A DNA stretch of 64,000 bases from Micromonospora sp. NBRC 110009 (GTDB lineage Bacteria > Actinomycetota > Actinomycetes > Mycobacteriales > Micromonosporaceae): assembly GCF_030518795.1 (NCBI RefSeq), contig NZ_CP130427.1, positions 806,001 through 870,000 of the forward strand. Direction: 5' to 3'. Below, piece by piece: positions 47,047 through 55,118 of the stretch (the first letter of the stretch is position 1; every line of letters starts with the position of its first letter). Made by a program: the position numbers and the translations under genes. The notes under the pieces are model-generated. The model searched no databases, had not been told where the DNA came from, and saw only the letters and a program-made list of their open reading frames with translations.

Positions 47047-47670
47047 GTGGACGAGATCACTTCCTCCCCCGATCCCGACCAGACGCCTCCGGCCGAGGCG
47101 CCGCGCCGCGACCGGTCGACCCGCAGCGCCGCGCTGTGGGCGACGCTGGTCGCGGTGCCGATCACCGTGGCGGTGGCCGGCTTCACCTTCGCCAAGCTCG
47201 CCCCGGACGAGCCGGCCGCCGCGCCGAGCGCCTCGGCGACCGCCGTCCGGCCGCAGTCGACCGCCCCGGTCGAGATGCCCGCGCCGACCCTCGCGGAGCG
47301 CCCCGCGACCGTGTGCCGCGCCCTGGTGTCCCAGCTCCCGCCGACCGTGCGGGACCTGACCCAGCGGCCGGTCACCGCCGGCGCCGAGCAGAACGCCGCG
47401 TACGGCGACCCGGCGCTGACCGTGGCCTGCGGCGGCACCCCGCCGGTCGTGCAGCCCACCGACGAGGTGTGGTCGGTCAACAAGGTCTGCTGGCACGCCG
47501 TGCAGGAGGCCGACGCGACGGTGCTGACCACCGTCGACCGGGAGACGCCCGTCCGGGTCCGGGTCCCCACGGAGTACGCGCAGCCCCTCCAGTGGGTCTC
47601 GCCGATCTCCGACGCGGTCGTCGCCGCGGTCCCGTCCGCGAAGACCGCCCCCGCCGGCTGCTCCGCCTGA
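47047..47670 (+). CDS. DUF3515 membrane protein
   Basis: A 207-residue actinobacterial protein: a charged N-terminus, one TM at about 28-50 (ALWATLVAVPITVAVAGFTF), a Pro/Ser/Ala linker, then an extracytoplasmic domain with four Cys (in TVCRAL, VACGG, KVCWH and AGCSA). The function is unknown; location beside ddl suggests the envelope, by context only. GTG at 47047 follows the RAM gene stop with no gap. Confidence 0.85.
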   Translation: MDEITSSPDPDQTPPAEAPRRDRSTRSAALWATLVAVPITVAVAGFTFAKLAPDEPAAAPSASATAVRPQSTAPVEMPAPTLAERPATVCRALVSQLPPTVRDLTQRPVTAGAEQNAAYGDPALTVACGGTPPVVQPTDEVWSVNKVCWHAVQEADATVLTTVDRETPVRVRVPTEYAQPLQWVSPISDAVVAAVPSAKTAPAGCSA

Positions 47671-47682
47671 GCTGTTCCGCCC

Positions 47683-47708
47683 GCCCCGGGGCCGCGCGGC
47701 CCCGGGGC
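47683..47708. terminator. Bidirectional terminator
   Basis: Perfect 11-bp arms GCCCCGGGGCC (47683-47693) and GGCCCCGGGGC (47698-47708) with a four-base loop, between the convergent DUF3515 and ddl genes. Each arm is itself nearly palindromic. Confidence 0.8.
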
Positions 47709-47722
47709 GCCGCCGGGCCGGG

Positions 47723-48817
47723 TCAGCGGCCAGCGCGGCGCAGGGCGGTCCGGATGAGGCGGTTGACCAGCTTCGGATACTCCAGCCCGCTGGCCGCCCA
47801 CATCCGGGGGAACATCGAGGTCGGGGTGAAGCCCGGCATGGTGTTGATCTCGTTGAGGTAGACGTCCAGCTCGGGGGTGACGAAGAAGTCGGCCCGGGCC
47901 AGGCCGGAGCAGTCCAGCGCGGTGAACGCCCGGGTGGCGTACTCCCGCACCTGGCGGGTGACCTGCTCGGGCAGGTTCGCCGGGATGTCGTACTCGCACG
48001 CGTCGTCGATGTACTTGGCCTCGAAGTCGTACCAGTCGTGGCCGGAGATCACCCGCACCTCGGCCAGCACCGACGCCTCGGGCGCGCCGCCGGCCTCGCC
48101 CTCCAGCACGCCGCACTCGATCTCGCGACCGACGATCGCGCCCTCGACCAGCACCTTGGTGTCGATCTCCCGCGCGGTGGCCACCGCCGCGTCGAGCTGG
48201 GACCAGTCGTCGACCTTGGTGATGCCGAAGGAGGAACCGGCCCGGGACGGCTTGACGAAGACCGGCAGGCCGAGGCGTTCCTTGTCCGCCTCGGTCAGGG
48301 TCATCCCGTGGCGCAGCACCACGTACGGGCCGACCGGGATGCCCTCGGCGGCGCAGAGCTTCTTGGTGAACTCCTTGTCCATGGCGGCCGCCGAGGCGAA
48401 GACGTTCGCCCCGACGTACGGGATGTCGGCCATCTCCAGCATGCCCTGGATGGTGCCGTCCTCCCCGTACGCGCCGTGCAGCACCGGGAAGACCACGTCC
48501 ACGTCGGCCAGCGCGCGGGGGCCCTCCGCCGGGTCGAGCACCATCAGGCCGCCCACCGCCGGGTCAGCGCGGAGCACCAGCTCGACGCCCGAACCGGAGG
48601 TGATCTCCGGCAGCTTGCGGTCCTGGATCGCCAGCTGGCCCGGGTCGCCGCTGGCCAGCACCCACTGCCCCTGGCGGGTGATGCCGACCGGCACCACCTC
48701 GAACTCGTCCGGGTCGAGGGCGCCCAGCACGCTACCGGCGCTGACGCACGAGATGCCGTGCTCGGGGCTGCGGCCGCCGAAGACGATCGCCACACGGGTC
48801 TTGCCTGGGGTGGTCAC
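47723..48817 (-). CDS. ddl: D-alanine-D-alanine ligase
   Basis: Makes the D-Ala-D-Ala dipeptide for peptidoglycan. The 364-residue ATP-grasp enzyme shows [18 protein letters not shown] near the N-terminus, [20 protein letters not shown], the grasp loops [13 protein letters not shown] and the C-terminal [17 protein letters not shown] with Mg ligands. The Tyr in GADGTIQG-Y-type position (PYVGANV) indicates a D-Ala rather than D-Lac ligase. GTG at 48817 is preferred over GTG 48826 because GAGGTG (48829-48824) lies six bases before it, whereas it overlaps the upstream one. Last backbone gene before an accessory block. Confidence 0.95.
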   Translation of the reverse strand: MTTPGKTRVAIVFGGRSPEHGISCVSAGSVLGALDPDEFEVVPVGITRQGQWVLASGDPGQLAIQDRKLPEITSGSGVELVLRADPAVGGLMVLDPAEGPRALADVDVVFPVLHGAYGEDGTIQGMLEMADIPYVGANVFASAAAMDKEFTKKLCAAEGIPVGPYVVLRHGMTLTEADKERLGLPVFVKPSRAGSSFGITKVDDWSQLDAAVATAREIDTKVLVEGAIVGREIECGVLEGEAGGAPEASVLAEVRVISGHDWYDFEAKYIDDACEYDIPANLPEQVTRQVREYATRAFTALDCSGLARADFFVTPELDVYLNEINTMPGFTPTSMFPRMWAASGLEYPKLVNRLIRTALRRAGR

Positions 48818-48977
48818 TGAAGTCACCTCATCGTTCGCGACTGCGGCTGGCCGTGCTCGCCGGTGGCGCTCACCCGGTTGACCTTACTGTGCGTGGCGAG
48901 CATGGGCAGCCGATACCCGCGACACGCCACATCACCCCGCAACCGGTCAGCAAGACATATACGGACAGTAATCGGGA

Positions 48978-49006
48978 TTACCGTCGAGCATGCCGGTCAC
49001 TAGGGT
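48978..49006 (+). promoter_or_regulatory. Promoter of the TPR-AAA gene pair
   Basis: TTACCG (48978-48983), a 17-base spacer and TAGGGT (49001-49006) form a plausible vegetative-type promoter. Transcription from about 49013 would leave a leader of about 20 bases containing GGAGG at 49022-49026. Confidence 0.55.
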
Positions 49007-49032
49007 GTTGCCCCAGACGACGGAGGTGCGCC

Positions 49033-50226
49033 ACGGACAGCGCAGGAAGCAGCGTCGCCCGGGCCCAGGCCCTGCTCGAGGTGGGCCGCTGGGCCGACGC
49101 GGCGGTCCAGTTGACCGCCGCGCTCCGCTCCCGCCCGGATGACGTCAACGCGCTCTGCCTGCTGGCCCGCTGCCAGGACCTGGGCGGCGACGGGCGCCGG
49201 ATGCTCGACGCCGCGGACCGGGCCCTGGCGGTCGCTGCGGACCACGAGTGGGCGCTGCGGTTGCGCGCCCGAGCGCTGCTCAAGCTGAAGCGCCCTCGGG
49301 AGGCCACCGCCGCCGCCCGGACCGCGGTCGCCGTGGCACCCGAAGAGTGGCGAACCCACGCCACGCTGGCCGAGGTGCTGGTCCAGCGGATGGGCGTGTG
49401 GTCCTCGGTGCGGGCCCGGATCAGCACGGACACGGTCCTGCGGCTGGCGCCCGAGGAGGCGGGGGCGCACGTGGTCGACGCCCAGGTCCGCCTGCGGGCC
49501 GGCGAGTTCGACGCGGCCCGACGCGCCTGCCACCGGGCGCTCGCGCTGGAGCCCGGAAATCAAGCCGCGCTGCACAACCTGGCCGTTGCGGACCTGGCCA
49601 CCGAGCGGGTGGGCAGCGCGGTCCGGGGCTTCACCGCGGCGCTGGCGGTCGCTCCCGACGACCACCTCACCGGTACGGCGCACGGTCGCGGCGCCCGAGC
49701 CGTCCTGTGGCGTCTCTTCGACGTGCTCGCGGTGGCGACCCTGGTCCACACGGTTCTCTTCGAAGCGGCCGGGGATGCCCTGGGACGGTGGCGGCGGGTG
49801 GTCGCCCTCGGCACGGCGGCCCTGATCCTGGCCGGCTTCGGCTGGCTCTGCCGGCAGCAGTGGCGCGCCCAACCGGCGGCGGTCCGGTGGCGGTTGCGGG
49901 CGGACCGGCGGCAGGCCGCGGTGGTGCTGTGGCCGGTACTGGTCCTCGCGGCCGCGCTCGGGCTCACCATCCGGGCGTACCGCCCGACCCCGGACTCCTT
50001 CGGCGACCAGTTCGGGGCGCTCGCGCTCGCGGTCGCCCTCGGCTCGTTCGCGGTCCGCTGCCGCAACCTGCTGGCCCGAGGGGCCCGCAACACCCTGGTG
50101 CGGCTGACCCACCGGAGCGCGCTTACCGTCCACCGCGCCTGGCTGCGGGTCCGTGGCCGGCTGCCGGCGGCGGAACCGGCGCCGACCGGGTGTGAGGGTG
50201 AGCGCGGCCGGCCGACGGCGCAGTAG
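49033..50226 (+). CDS. TPR-repeat membrane protein with a possible ACG start
   Basis: About 397 residues. The first 215 or so are tetratricopeptide-like helical repeats (EVGRWADAAVQLTAALRSRP, LEPGNQAALHNLAVADLA) and the rest has four TM segments at about 225-245, 260-280, 300-320 and 330-350, then a basic tail. TPR repeats would face the cytosol. No ATG or GTG fits the Shine-Dalgarno: GGAGG at 49022-49026 is six bases before an ACG at 49033, while the next GTG (49081) removes part of the first repeat. The longer frame from ATG 48853 crosses the promoter and is not protein-like. Its stop is 12 bases before the AAA gene. Not a family I can name. Confidence 0.7.
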   Translation, partial: TDSAGSSVARAQALLEVGRWADAAVQLTAALRSRPDDVNALCLLARCQDLGGDGRRMLDAADRALAVAADHEWALRLRARALLKLKRPREATAAARTAVAVAPEEWRTHATLAEVLVQRMGVWSSVRARISTDTVLRLAPEEAGAHVVDAQVRLRAGEFDAARRACHRALALEPGNQAALHNLAVADLATERVGSAVRGFTAALAVAPDDHLTGTAHGRGARAVLWRLFDVLAVATLVHTVLFEAAGDALGRWRRVVALGTAALILAGFGWLCRQQWRAQPAAVRWRLRADRRQAAVVLWPVLVLAAALGLTIRAYRPTPDSFGDQFGALALAVALGSFAVRCRNLLARGARNTLVRLTHRSALTVHRAWLRVRGRLPAAEPAPTGCEGERGRPTAQ

Positions 50227-50238
50227 GCTGCTCGTCCT

Positions 50239-51474
50239 ATGAGCTCAGATCCCGTCATCGACAGCCTGCGGGCCGCCCTCGACGGCCGCCCGGACGACCT
50301 GCCGCTGCGGCTGCACCTGGCCGGGCTGCTGCTCGACGGCGGCCGGGGCGCCGAGGCCATCGCGCACGTCGGGCAGGCGCTCGCCCGGGATCCCGGTAAC
50401 GCGCAGGCCCAGGCCCTGATGCAGCGGGCGCTCGGGGCACCCCTACCGGAGCCGTCGCCGCCCCCGGCGCAGCGGCCGGCGCCGGCGGGGGGCGATCCGC
50501 TGGCCGCGTACGAGCAGGAGCTGGCCGACGTCGTGCCGCCGCGCTTCGCGCGGGCCGGCGACGAGCCGGAGCCGGTCCTCGGCGAAGCCGACCGGGTGTA
50601 CGACGTGGAGTCCTCGTCGGTACGGCTGGCCGACGTGGGCGGCATGGCGGCCGTGAAGGAGCGCCTCGAGCTGGCCTTCCTCGGCCCGCTGCGCAACCCG
50701 GAGCTGCGCCGGATGTACGGCAAGAGCCTGCGCGGCGGCCTGATGCTCTACGGCCCACCCGGCTGCGGCAAGACCTTCCTGGCCCGGGCGGTGGCCGGCG
50801 AGATGGGCGCGAAGTTCCTCTCCCTGTCCATCGTGGACGTGCTGGACATGTGGGTGGGCAACTCCGAGCGGAACCTGCACGAGCTCTTCGAGGCGGCCCG
50901 GCGCAACGCCCCCTGCGTGCTCTTCCTCGACGAGATCGACGCCCTGGGGCACAAGCGGTCGCAGGTCTCGTCGAGCTCGATGCGGACGCTGGGCAACCAG
51001 CTCCTGGCCGAGCTGGACGGGATGGAGGGCAACAACGAGGGGGTCTTCGTGCTGGCCGCGACGAACACCCCGTGGGACGTCGACCCGGCGTTGCGCCGGC
51101 CGGGGCGGCTGGACCGGGTGGTGCTGGTGCTGCCGCCGGACGCCGAGGCCCGCGCCGCGATCCTCGAGTACCACCTGCGCGAGCGGCCGATCGCCAACAT
51201 CGACCTGCGCCGGGTGGTCGCGGCGACCGAGGACTTCTCCGGCGCCGACCTGGCCCACCTCTGCGAGACCGCGGCCGAGTTCGCGATGGCCGACTCGGTA
51301 CGCACCGGCGAGGTCCGGATGATCGAGCAGCGGGACCTGGAGCGGGCGTTGAAAGAGGTGCGCCCATCGACCCGCCCGTGGCTGTCGACGGCGCGCAACG
51401 TCGCCATGTTCGCCAACGAGGGCGGCGTCTACGACGACCTGGTGGCGTACCTGAAGCGGCGCAAGCTGCTGTGA
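50239..51474 (+). CDS. TPR-AAA ATPase (Cdc48/Vps4-like)
   Basis: A 411-residue protein with an N-terminal two-helix TPR-like repeat (about 5-65), a Pro-rich linker and one AAA module. Walker A is GPPGCGKT (172-179), the pore loop MWVG (204-207), Walker B VLFLDEID (227-234), sensor 1 AATNTPWDVDP and the double arginine fingers in RRPGRLDR. The C-terminal helix resembles Vps4/katanin-type ATPases. It should form a hexamer that remodels or unfolds proteins through the pore. ATG at 50239 lacks a Shine-Dalgarno; TAGGCT, overlapping the stop of the TPR gene, is nine bases upstream. Paired with the membrane TPR protein; substrate unknown. Confidence 0.88.
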   Translation: MSSDPVIDSLRAALDGRPDDLPLRLHLAGLLLDGGRGAEAIAHVGQALARDPGNAQAQALMQRALGAPLPEPSPPPAQRPAPAGGDPLAAYEQELADVVPPRFARAGDEPEPVLGEADRVYDVESSSVRLADVGGMAAVKERLELAFLGPLRNPELRRMYGKSLRGGLMLYGPPGCGKTFLARAVAGEMGAKFLSLSIVDVLDMWVGNSERNLHELFEAARRNAPCVLFLDEIDALGHKRSQVSSSSMRTLGNQLLAELDGMEGNNEGVFVLAATNTPWDVDPALRRPGRLDRVVLVLPPDAEARAAILEYHLRERPIANIDLRRVVAATEDFSGADLAHLCETAAEFAMADSVRTGEVRMIEQRDLERALKEVRPSTRPWLSTARNVAMFANEGGVYDDLVAYLKRRKLL

Positions 51475-51501
51475 GGCCCGGGCGGCCGGCGGCGGGCGGG
51501 T

Positions 51502-51732
51502 TCAGTCCAGCTGTTCGGCCGCCCGGGAGCGGCGCCCGACGGCGATGACCTTCACGCGCTGCCGCCCCGCGCGGACCATGCCCAGCGCCATGAAGGCGCC
51601 GGCGATCCGGTCCGCCGCCTCCCGGCTGCTCGCGCCGACCACCTGGCGGCGACGCTCGGGGCTGGTCCGCTCGTTGCGCGCCAGCCCCTCCGGCGACCGG
51701 ACGTCGGTGAGGACCACGAGGAAGCGCGTCAT
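51502..51732 (-). CDS. Small conserved-looking protein of unknown function
   Basis: A 76-residue basic protein starting MTRFLVVLTDVRSPEGLARNER. A beta strand (TRFLVVLTD), a helix with EAADRIAGAFMALG and a last strand (QRVKVIAVG) suggest a small alpha/beta fold. ATG at 51732. It converges on the AAA gene and diverges from the DUF5753 regulator. Codon use is as in real genes, but I do not recognise the family. Confidence is moderate because it is short. Confidence 0.55.
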   Translation of the reverse strand: MTRFLVVLTDVRSPEGLARNERTSPERRRQVVGASSREAADRIAGAFMALGMVRAGRQRVKVIAVGRRSRAAEQLD

Positions 51733-51951
51733 CCCCGTCCACCTCCGCCGGGCGGCCGGCGACCGGTCACCGTCATGCGACTCCTCCCCGTCTGCTGGCC
51801 GGTGAGTGGCACGCGGCGATCGGGCCGTGGGGGAGCGAAAACCCGATCACCGCGCGCCCCATCCCCTCCGGTCACTCACCACCACCGTCGCCACGACCAC
51901 CGGCGGTGAGGACGCCGCCACAGATTGACAGGTGGACACGCGTGAATGCAA

Positions 51952-51989
51952 CTCTCATCAAAGTTCTCTCATGCGAATCCTCCTATAAA
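51952..51989 (+). promoter_or_regulatory. Promoter and direct repeats of the DUF5753 regulator
   Basis: TATAAA (51984-51989) is an unusually good -10 for this genome. CTCTCAT is repeated at 51952-51958 and 51966-51972, and TTGACA occurs at 51925-51930. The start would be near 51996, giving a leader of about 11 bases before the ATG at 52007. The repeats may be operators for autoregulation. The rest of the 274-base gap 51733-52006 holds no gene. Confidence 0.5.
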
Positions 51990-52006
51990 TGTGCGACCAT
52001 CGATGC

Positions 52007-52852
52007 ATGGCGCCGAAGACCGCCCGGGCCCGACGGCTCGGCATCGCCCTGCGTACCCACCGGGAGGCCGCCGGCCTGACCCTCGAGGCCGCGGCCGACG
52101 AGATCAACAGCACCCGGAGCACCCTGTCCCGCTACGAGAACGCGCAGACCCTGGTCAGCCCGGCGACCGTGCGCGCCCTGCTCACCCTCTACGGGGTGAG
52201 CCCCGACGAGATCGCCCCGGCGGTGCAGCTCGCCAAGGACGCCCGCAAGCCCGGCTGGTGGGTCTCCTACTCGTACCTGCTCGACCGGCGGACCATCGAC
52301 TTCATCGCGCTGGAGGCGGAGGCGACGGGCATCGCCAACTTCGAGCCCTCGGTGCTGCCCGGCCTGCTGCAGACCGCCGACTACATCCGCGGCGTCATGC
52401 GCGGCGGTCCGCACACCCTCGGCGACGAGCAGGTCGAGCAGCGCGTCCACCTGCGCCTCGACCGGCAGCAGCGACTCACGGGTGACGATCCGCCGATCTT
52501 CGACGCCATCATCGACGAGGGCGCCCTGCTGCGCCCGGTCGGCGACCGGTCGGTGATGGAGGCCCAGCTACGACACGTGCTCAAGATGACCGAACTGCCC
52601 AACATCACCGTGCAGGTCATCCCACTGGCCGCCGGCTACCACCGGGGCACCCGGGGTTCGCTGCACATCCTGGAGTTCGCCGACCCGGAGGACCCGATCA
52701 TCGCCTCGGTGGAGACGGTCGCCGGGCAGATGGTCCTGGACCGCCCCGGCGACCTGCGTACCTGCACCAAGATCATGGAGCACCTGCGGACCGTGGCGCT
52801 CGGCCCGGCGGCCAGCCGGGACCAGCTCCTCCGCCTGCTCAACGAGAGGTAG
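52007..52852 (+). CDS. XRE-family regulator with DUF5753 (Scr1 type)
   Basis: A 281-residue protein with an N-terminal helix-turn-helix (about 8-62, ALRTHREAAGLTLEAAADEI and TRSTLSRYENAQ) and a DUF5753 effector domain (about 85-265, including FEPSVLPGLLQTADYIRGVM and VIPLAAGYHRGTRGSLHILEF). Actinomycetes have many paralogues, linked to development (WhiJ-like) and to Scr1/Scr2 modules. The ATG at 52007 is chosen; an in-frame ATG at 51989 overlaps the -10 box. Five bases separate it from the DUF397 gene, its usual partner. Confidence 0.93.
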   Translation: MAPKTARARRLGIALRTHREAAGLTLEAAADEINSTRSTLSRYENAQTLVSPATVRALLTLYGVSPDEIAPAVQLAKDARKPGWWVSYSYLLDRRTIDFIALEAEATGIANFEPSVLPGLLQTADYIRGVMRGGPHTLGDEQVEQRVHLRLDRQQRLTGDDPPIFDAIIDEGALLRPVGDRSVMEAQLRHVLKMTELPNITVQVIPLAAGYHRGTRGSLHILEFADPEDPIIASVETVAGQMVLDRPGDLRTCTKIMEHLRTVALGPAASRDQLLRLLNER

Positions 52853-52857
52853 ACGCG

Positions 52858-53055
52858 ATGAACGGCAACAACGACACCCGCCCGGCCACCGGCTGGCGCA
52901 AGAGCAGCCACAGCGGCGACGAGGGCGCGTGCGTCGAGATGGCGCTCCTGCCGGAGGCGGTCGCGGTCCGCGACTCGAAGGACCCGGCCGGGCCGGTGCT
53001 GGTCTTCGCCCCGGCCGCCTGGGCGGCCTTCACCGGCGCGCCGCCGCGCCCCTGA
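52858..53055 (+). CDS. DUF397 protein
   Basis: A 65-residue DUF397 protein with the hallmark WRKSSHSGDEGACVEMA and VAVRDSKDPAGPVLVF. It is the standard partner of DUF5753 regulators; in Streptomyces such pairs have been described as regulator/antagonist or toxin-antitoxin-like modules. Whether it antagonises the upstream regulator here is inference. ATG at 52858 with GAGAGG seven bases ahead, five bases after the regulator stop. Confidence 0.93.
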   Translation: MNGNNDTRPATGWRKSSHSGDEGACVEMALLPEAVAVRDSKDPAGPVLVFAPAAWAAFTGAPPRP

Positions 53056-53110
53056 CACCCGCCGCCGGTCCGGCCCGCGCCGGGTGGCCGGCCCATCGGG
53101 AACGACGGGC

Positions 53111-54163
53111 TCAGCCGGCGACCAGCGGGGCGACGCCGGCCCGGACCGCCTCCAGGGCGGCGATGGCCACCCCGCGCGCCCCGGCCATGTCCCGGTCGGG
53201 CACCAGGGCGAAGGTCGCGACCGCGGCCTGCTCGGCCCGGAGCACCGTGTGCTCACGTACGGTCGCCAGGAACCAGTCGCGGAACTGCGGCGCCGCCTCC
53301 ACCACCCCGCCACCGACGAAGTACGCGTGCGGGTCGGTGAAGTTCGCCGCGATCGTGAAGAGCCGCCCCAGCGCCACCGCCTGCTGGGTGAAGACCTGCC
53401 GGGCCAGCCGGTCGCCTCGCTCGCCGTAGCCGCGGACGAGCTTCGCCGCCCGGCCCGGCTCCTCCGCCGCGAGCGGGTGCCCCGGGAACCGGCCCAGCCA
53501 GTACGGCAGCAGGTTCCGCTCGATCGCGGTCAGCGAGGCGACGCTCTCGACGTCCCCGGTGAAGCCGCAGGCGCAGGTGGGCGCGGGCTGGCCGGGCGCG
53601 AGCAGCCCGTCGAGCGGGATGTGCACGTGCCCGAACTCCCCCGCCATGCCGGCCGCGCCGCCCACCACCCGGCCGGCCTCCACCACCCCGCCGCCCAGGC
53701 CGGTGCCGACGATGGCGGCGACCGAGGAGCGGTGCATCGCGTCCGGTCCGAAGTGGACGTGGTGGGCGTAGAGGGCCGCGGCGTTGCCGTCGTTGGCGTA
53801 GACCACCGGCAGCCCCAACCGGTGCTCCAGCGCGCCGCGTACGTCGTAACCCCGCCAGGCGGGCTGGGAGAAGTTGGTCGAGCCGCGCGAGGAGATGACC
53901 CCGGTGGCGCTGGCCGGGCCGGGCGTGTCCAGCCCGACCGCGCGGACCAGCTCACGGGGCACCCCGGTCAGGGCCAGGATGCCGTCGAACGCCCGCGCGA
54001 GCGCCTCGATCGCCGCCTCCGGGCCGACCTTCACCTCGCTCGGAATCTCCACCAGGCCGTCCACCAGGAACCGGCCGTCGACCGTCAGGACGGTGGCGTT
54101 GTTGCTGTTCCCGCCGTTGTCCAGCCCTACCACCACCGGCACACCCGCGCTGCCCACGGCCAC
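53111..54163 (-). CDS. ROK-family sugar kinase/regulator-like protein
   Basis: A 350-residue ROK protein without a DNA-binding domain, so probably a kinase. The phosphate loop is GLDNGGNSNNAT (about 13-24) where D-x-GGTK is usual. The catalytic region has YANDGNAAA, and the second phosphate loop GTGLGGGVV. The zinc motif begins GEFGHVHIP and CACGFTGDVES, where the third Cys of the ROK consensus is replaced by Asp. Sugar substrate unknown. GTG at 54163 with GGGAGG ahead. Separate from neighbours. Confidence 0.85.
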   Translation of the reverse strand: MAVGSAGVPVVVGLDNGGNSNNATVLTVDGRFLVDGLVEIPSEVKVGPEAAIEALARAFDGILALTGVPRELVRAVGLDTPGPASATGVISSRGSTNFSQPAWRGYDVRGALEHRLGLPVVYANDGNAAALYAHHVHFGPDAMHRSSVAAIVGTGLGGGVVEAGRVVGGAAGMAGEFGHVHIPLDGLLAPGQPAPTCACGFTGDVESVASLTAIERNLLPYWLGRFPGHPLAAEEPGRAAKLVRGYGERGDRLARQVFTQQAVALGRLFTIAANFTDPHAYFVGGGVVEAAPQFRDWFLATVREHTVLRAEQAAVATFALVPDRDMAGARGVAIAALEAVRAGVAPLVAG

Positions 54164-54289
54164 CGCCCTCCCACCCGAGCCTGACCTGAGGCTAGTTCGG
54201 CGCCCGCCGGCCCGCCATGCTCCGGACGGCCACCCGCCACCCGATCCCGGCCCGTGGTCCGAGCTGCCGGGCGGATCCGGCCGTGTCGG

Positions 54290-55075
54290 TCAGCCGGGCC
54301 GGCGGGCGGTGACGGCGGTGGCCTCCAGGTCCTCGTCGTACACCACGGTCGGCGCCAGTCCGGTCGCGGCCAGCACCCCGCGGAGCGCCTCGACCTGGCC
54401 AGCGCTGACCTCCACCGCCAGGTGCCCGCCCGGGGCCAGCCACTCGGCCGCGCCGGCCGCCACCCGGCGCAGCACCGCCAGGCCGTCGGCGCCGCCGTCC
54501 AGCGCCACCGGCGCCTCGTGCAGCCGCGCCTCCGCCGGCATCAGCGCCACCGCGCCGGTGGGCACGTACGGGGCGTTCGCCACCACCAGGTCCAGCCGTC
54601 CCCGCCACTGCACGGGTACGGGCGCGAAGAGGTCGCCTTCGTACACCGGCACGCCGAGCGGGTCGAGGTTGCGCCGCGCGCAGGCCACCGCGGCGTGGTC
54701 GATGTCGGCGGCGGCCAGCCAGCGCGGCGCAAGCCGGTCGTGCAGCACCAGCGCGGCGGCGCCGGACCCGCAGCAGAGGTCCAGCACGGCCGGGGTCGGG
54801 CCGGCCACCGCGGCCGCGGCGGAGACCAGCAGGGCGGTCCGCCCGCGGGGCACGAAGACCCCGGGGTCGACGGCGACCCGCCGGCCGCAGAACTCGGCCC
54901 AGCCGAGCAGGTGCTCCAGCGGTCGGCCGCCGACCCGCCGGTCGACCAGGTCGGTGAGGTCGGCGGCCGAGCCGGCGGCGGCGATCAGCAGTTCGGCCTC
55001 GTCCTCGGCATAGACGCAGCCGGCGGCGCGCAGCCGCCGGACGAGGGCGGGACGGTCAGGGTGAAACGATGCCAT
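54290..55075 (-). CDS. PrmC/HemK-like protein (glutamine-N5) methyltransferase paralogue
   Basis: A 261-residue SAM-dependent methyltransferase. An N-terminal helical domain (about 1-75) precedes the Rossmann domain, with motif I VLDLCCGSGAAAL (about 93-105) and motif IV VVANAPYVPT. PrmC has NPPY; the NAPY change lies in the loop that holds the target amide. It is therefore more likely a paralogue than the release-factor methyltransferase, which is usually beside prfA. ATG at 55075 with AAAGG upstream. The 182-base leader holds a strange Shine-Dalgarno with no normal start. Confidence 0.82.
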   Translation of the reverse strand: MASFHPDRPALVRRLRAAGCVYAEDEAELLIAAAGSAADLTDLVDRRVGGRPLEHLLGWAEFCGRRVAVDPGVFVPRGRTALLVSAAAAVAGPTPAVLDLCCGSGAAALVLHDRLAPRWLAAADIDHAAVACARRNLDPLGVPVYEGDLFAPVPVQWRGRLDLVVANAPYVPTGAVALMPAEARLHEAPVALDGGADGLAVLRRVAAGAAEWLAPGGHLAVEVSAGQVEALRGVLAATGLAPTVVYDEDLEATAVTARRPG

Positions 55076-55118
55076 GGGATTGCCTTTCGGGAACGCTCGT
55101 CGGCACTCCCGACGTCGC

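Noticed and set aside
48853..49032. Upstream extension of the TPR gene from ATG 48853
   Set aside because: It crosses the promoter TTACCG-n17-TAGGGT and lacks a Shine-Dalgarno, and the encoded segment is Arg/Cys-rich and unlike protein.
51989..52006. ATG 51989 as start of the DUF5753 regulator
   Set aside because: It overlaps the TATAAA -10 box, so it would not be in the mRNA; ATG 52007 gives the normal length.
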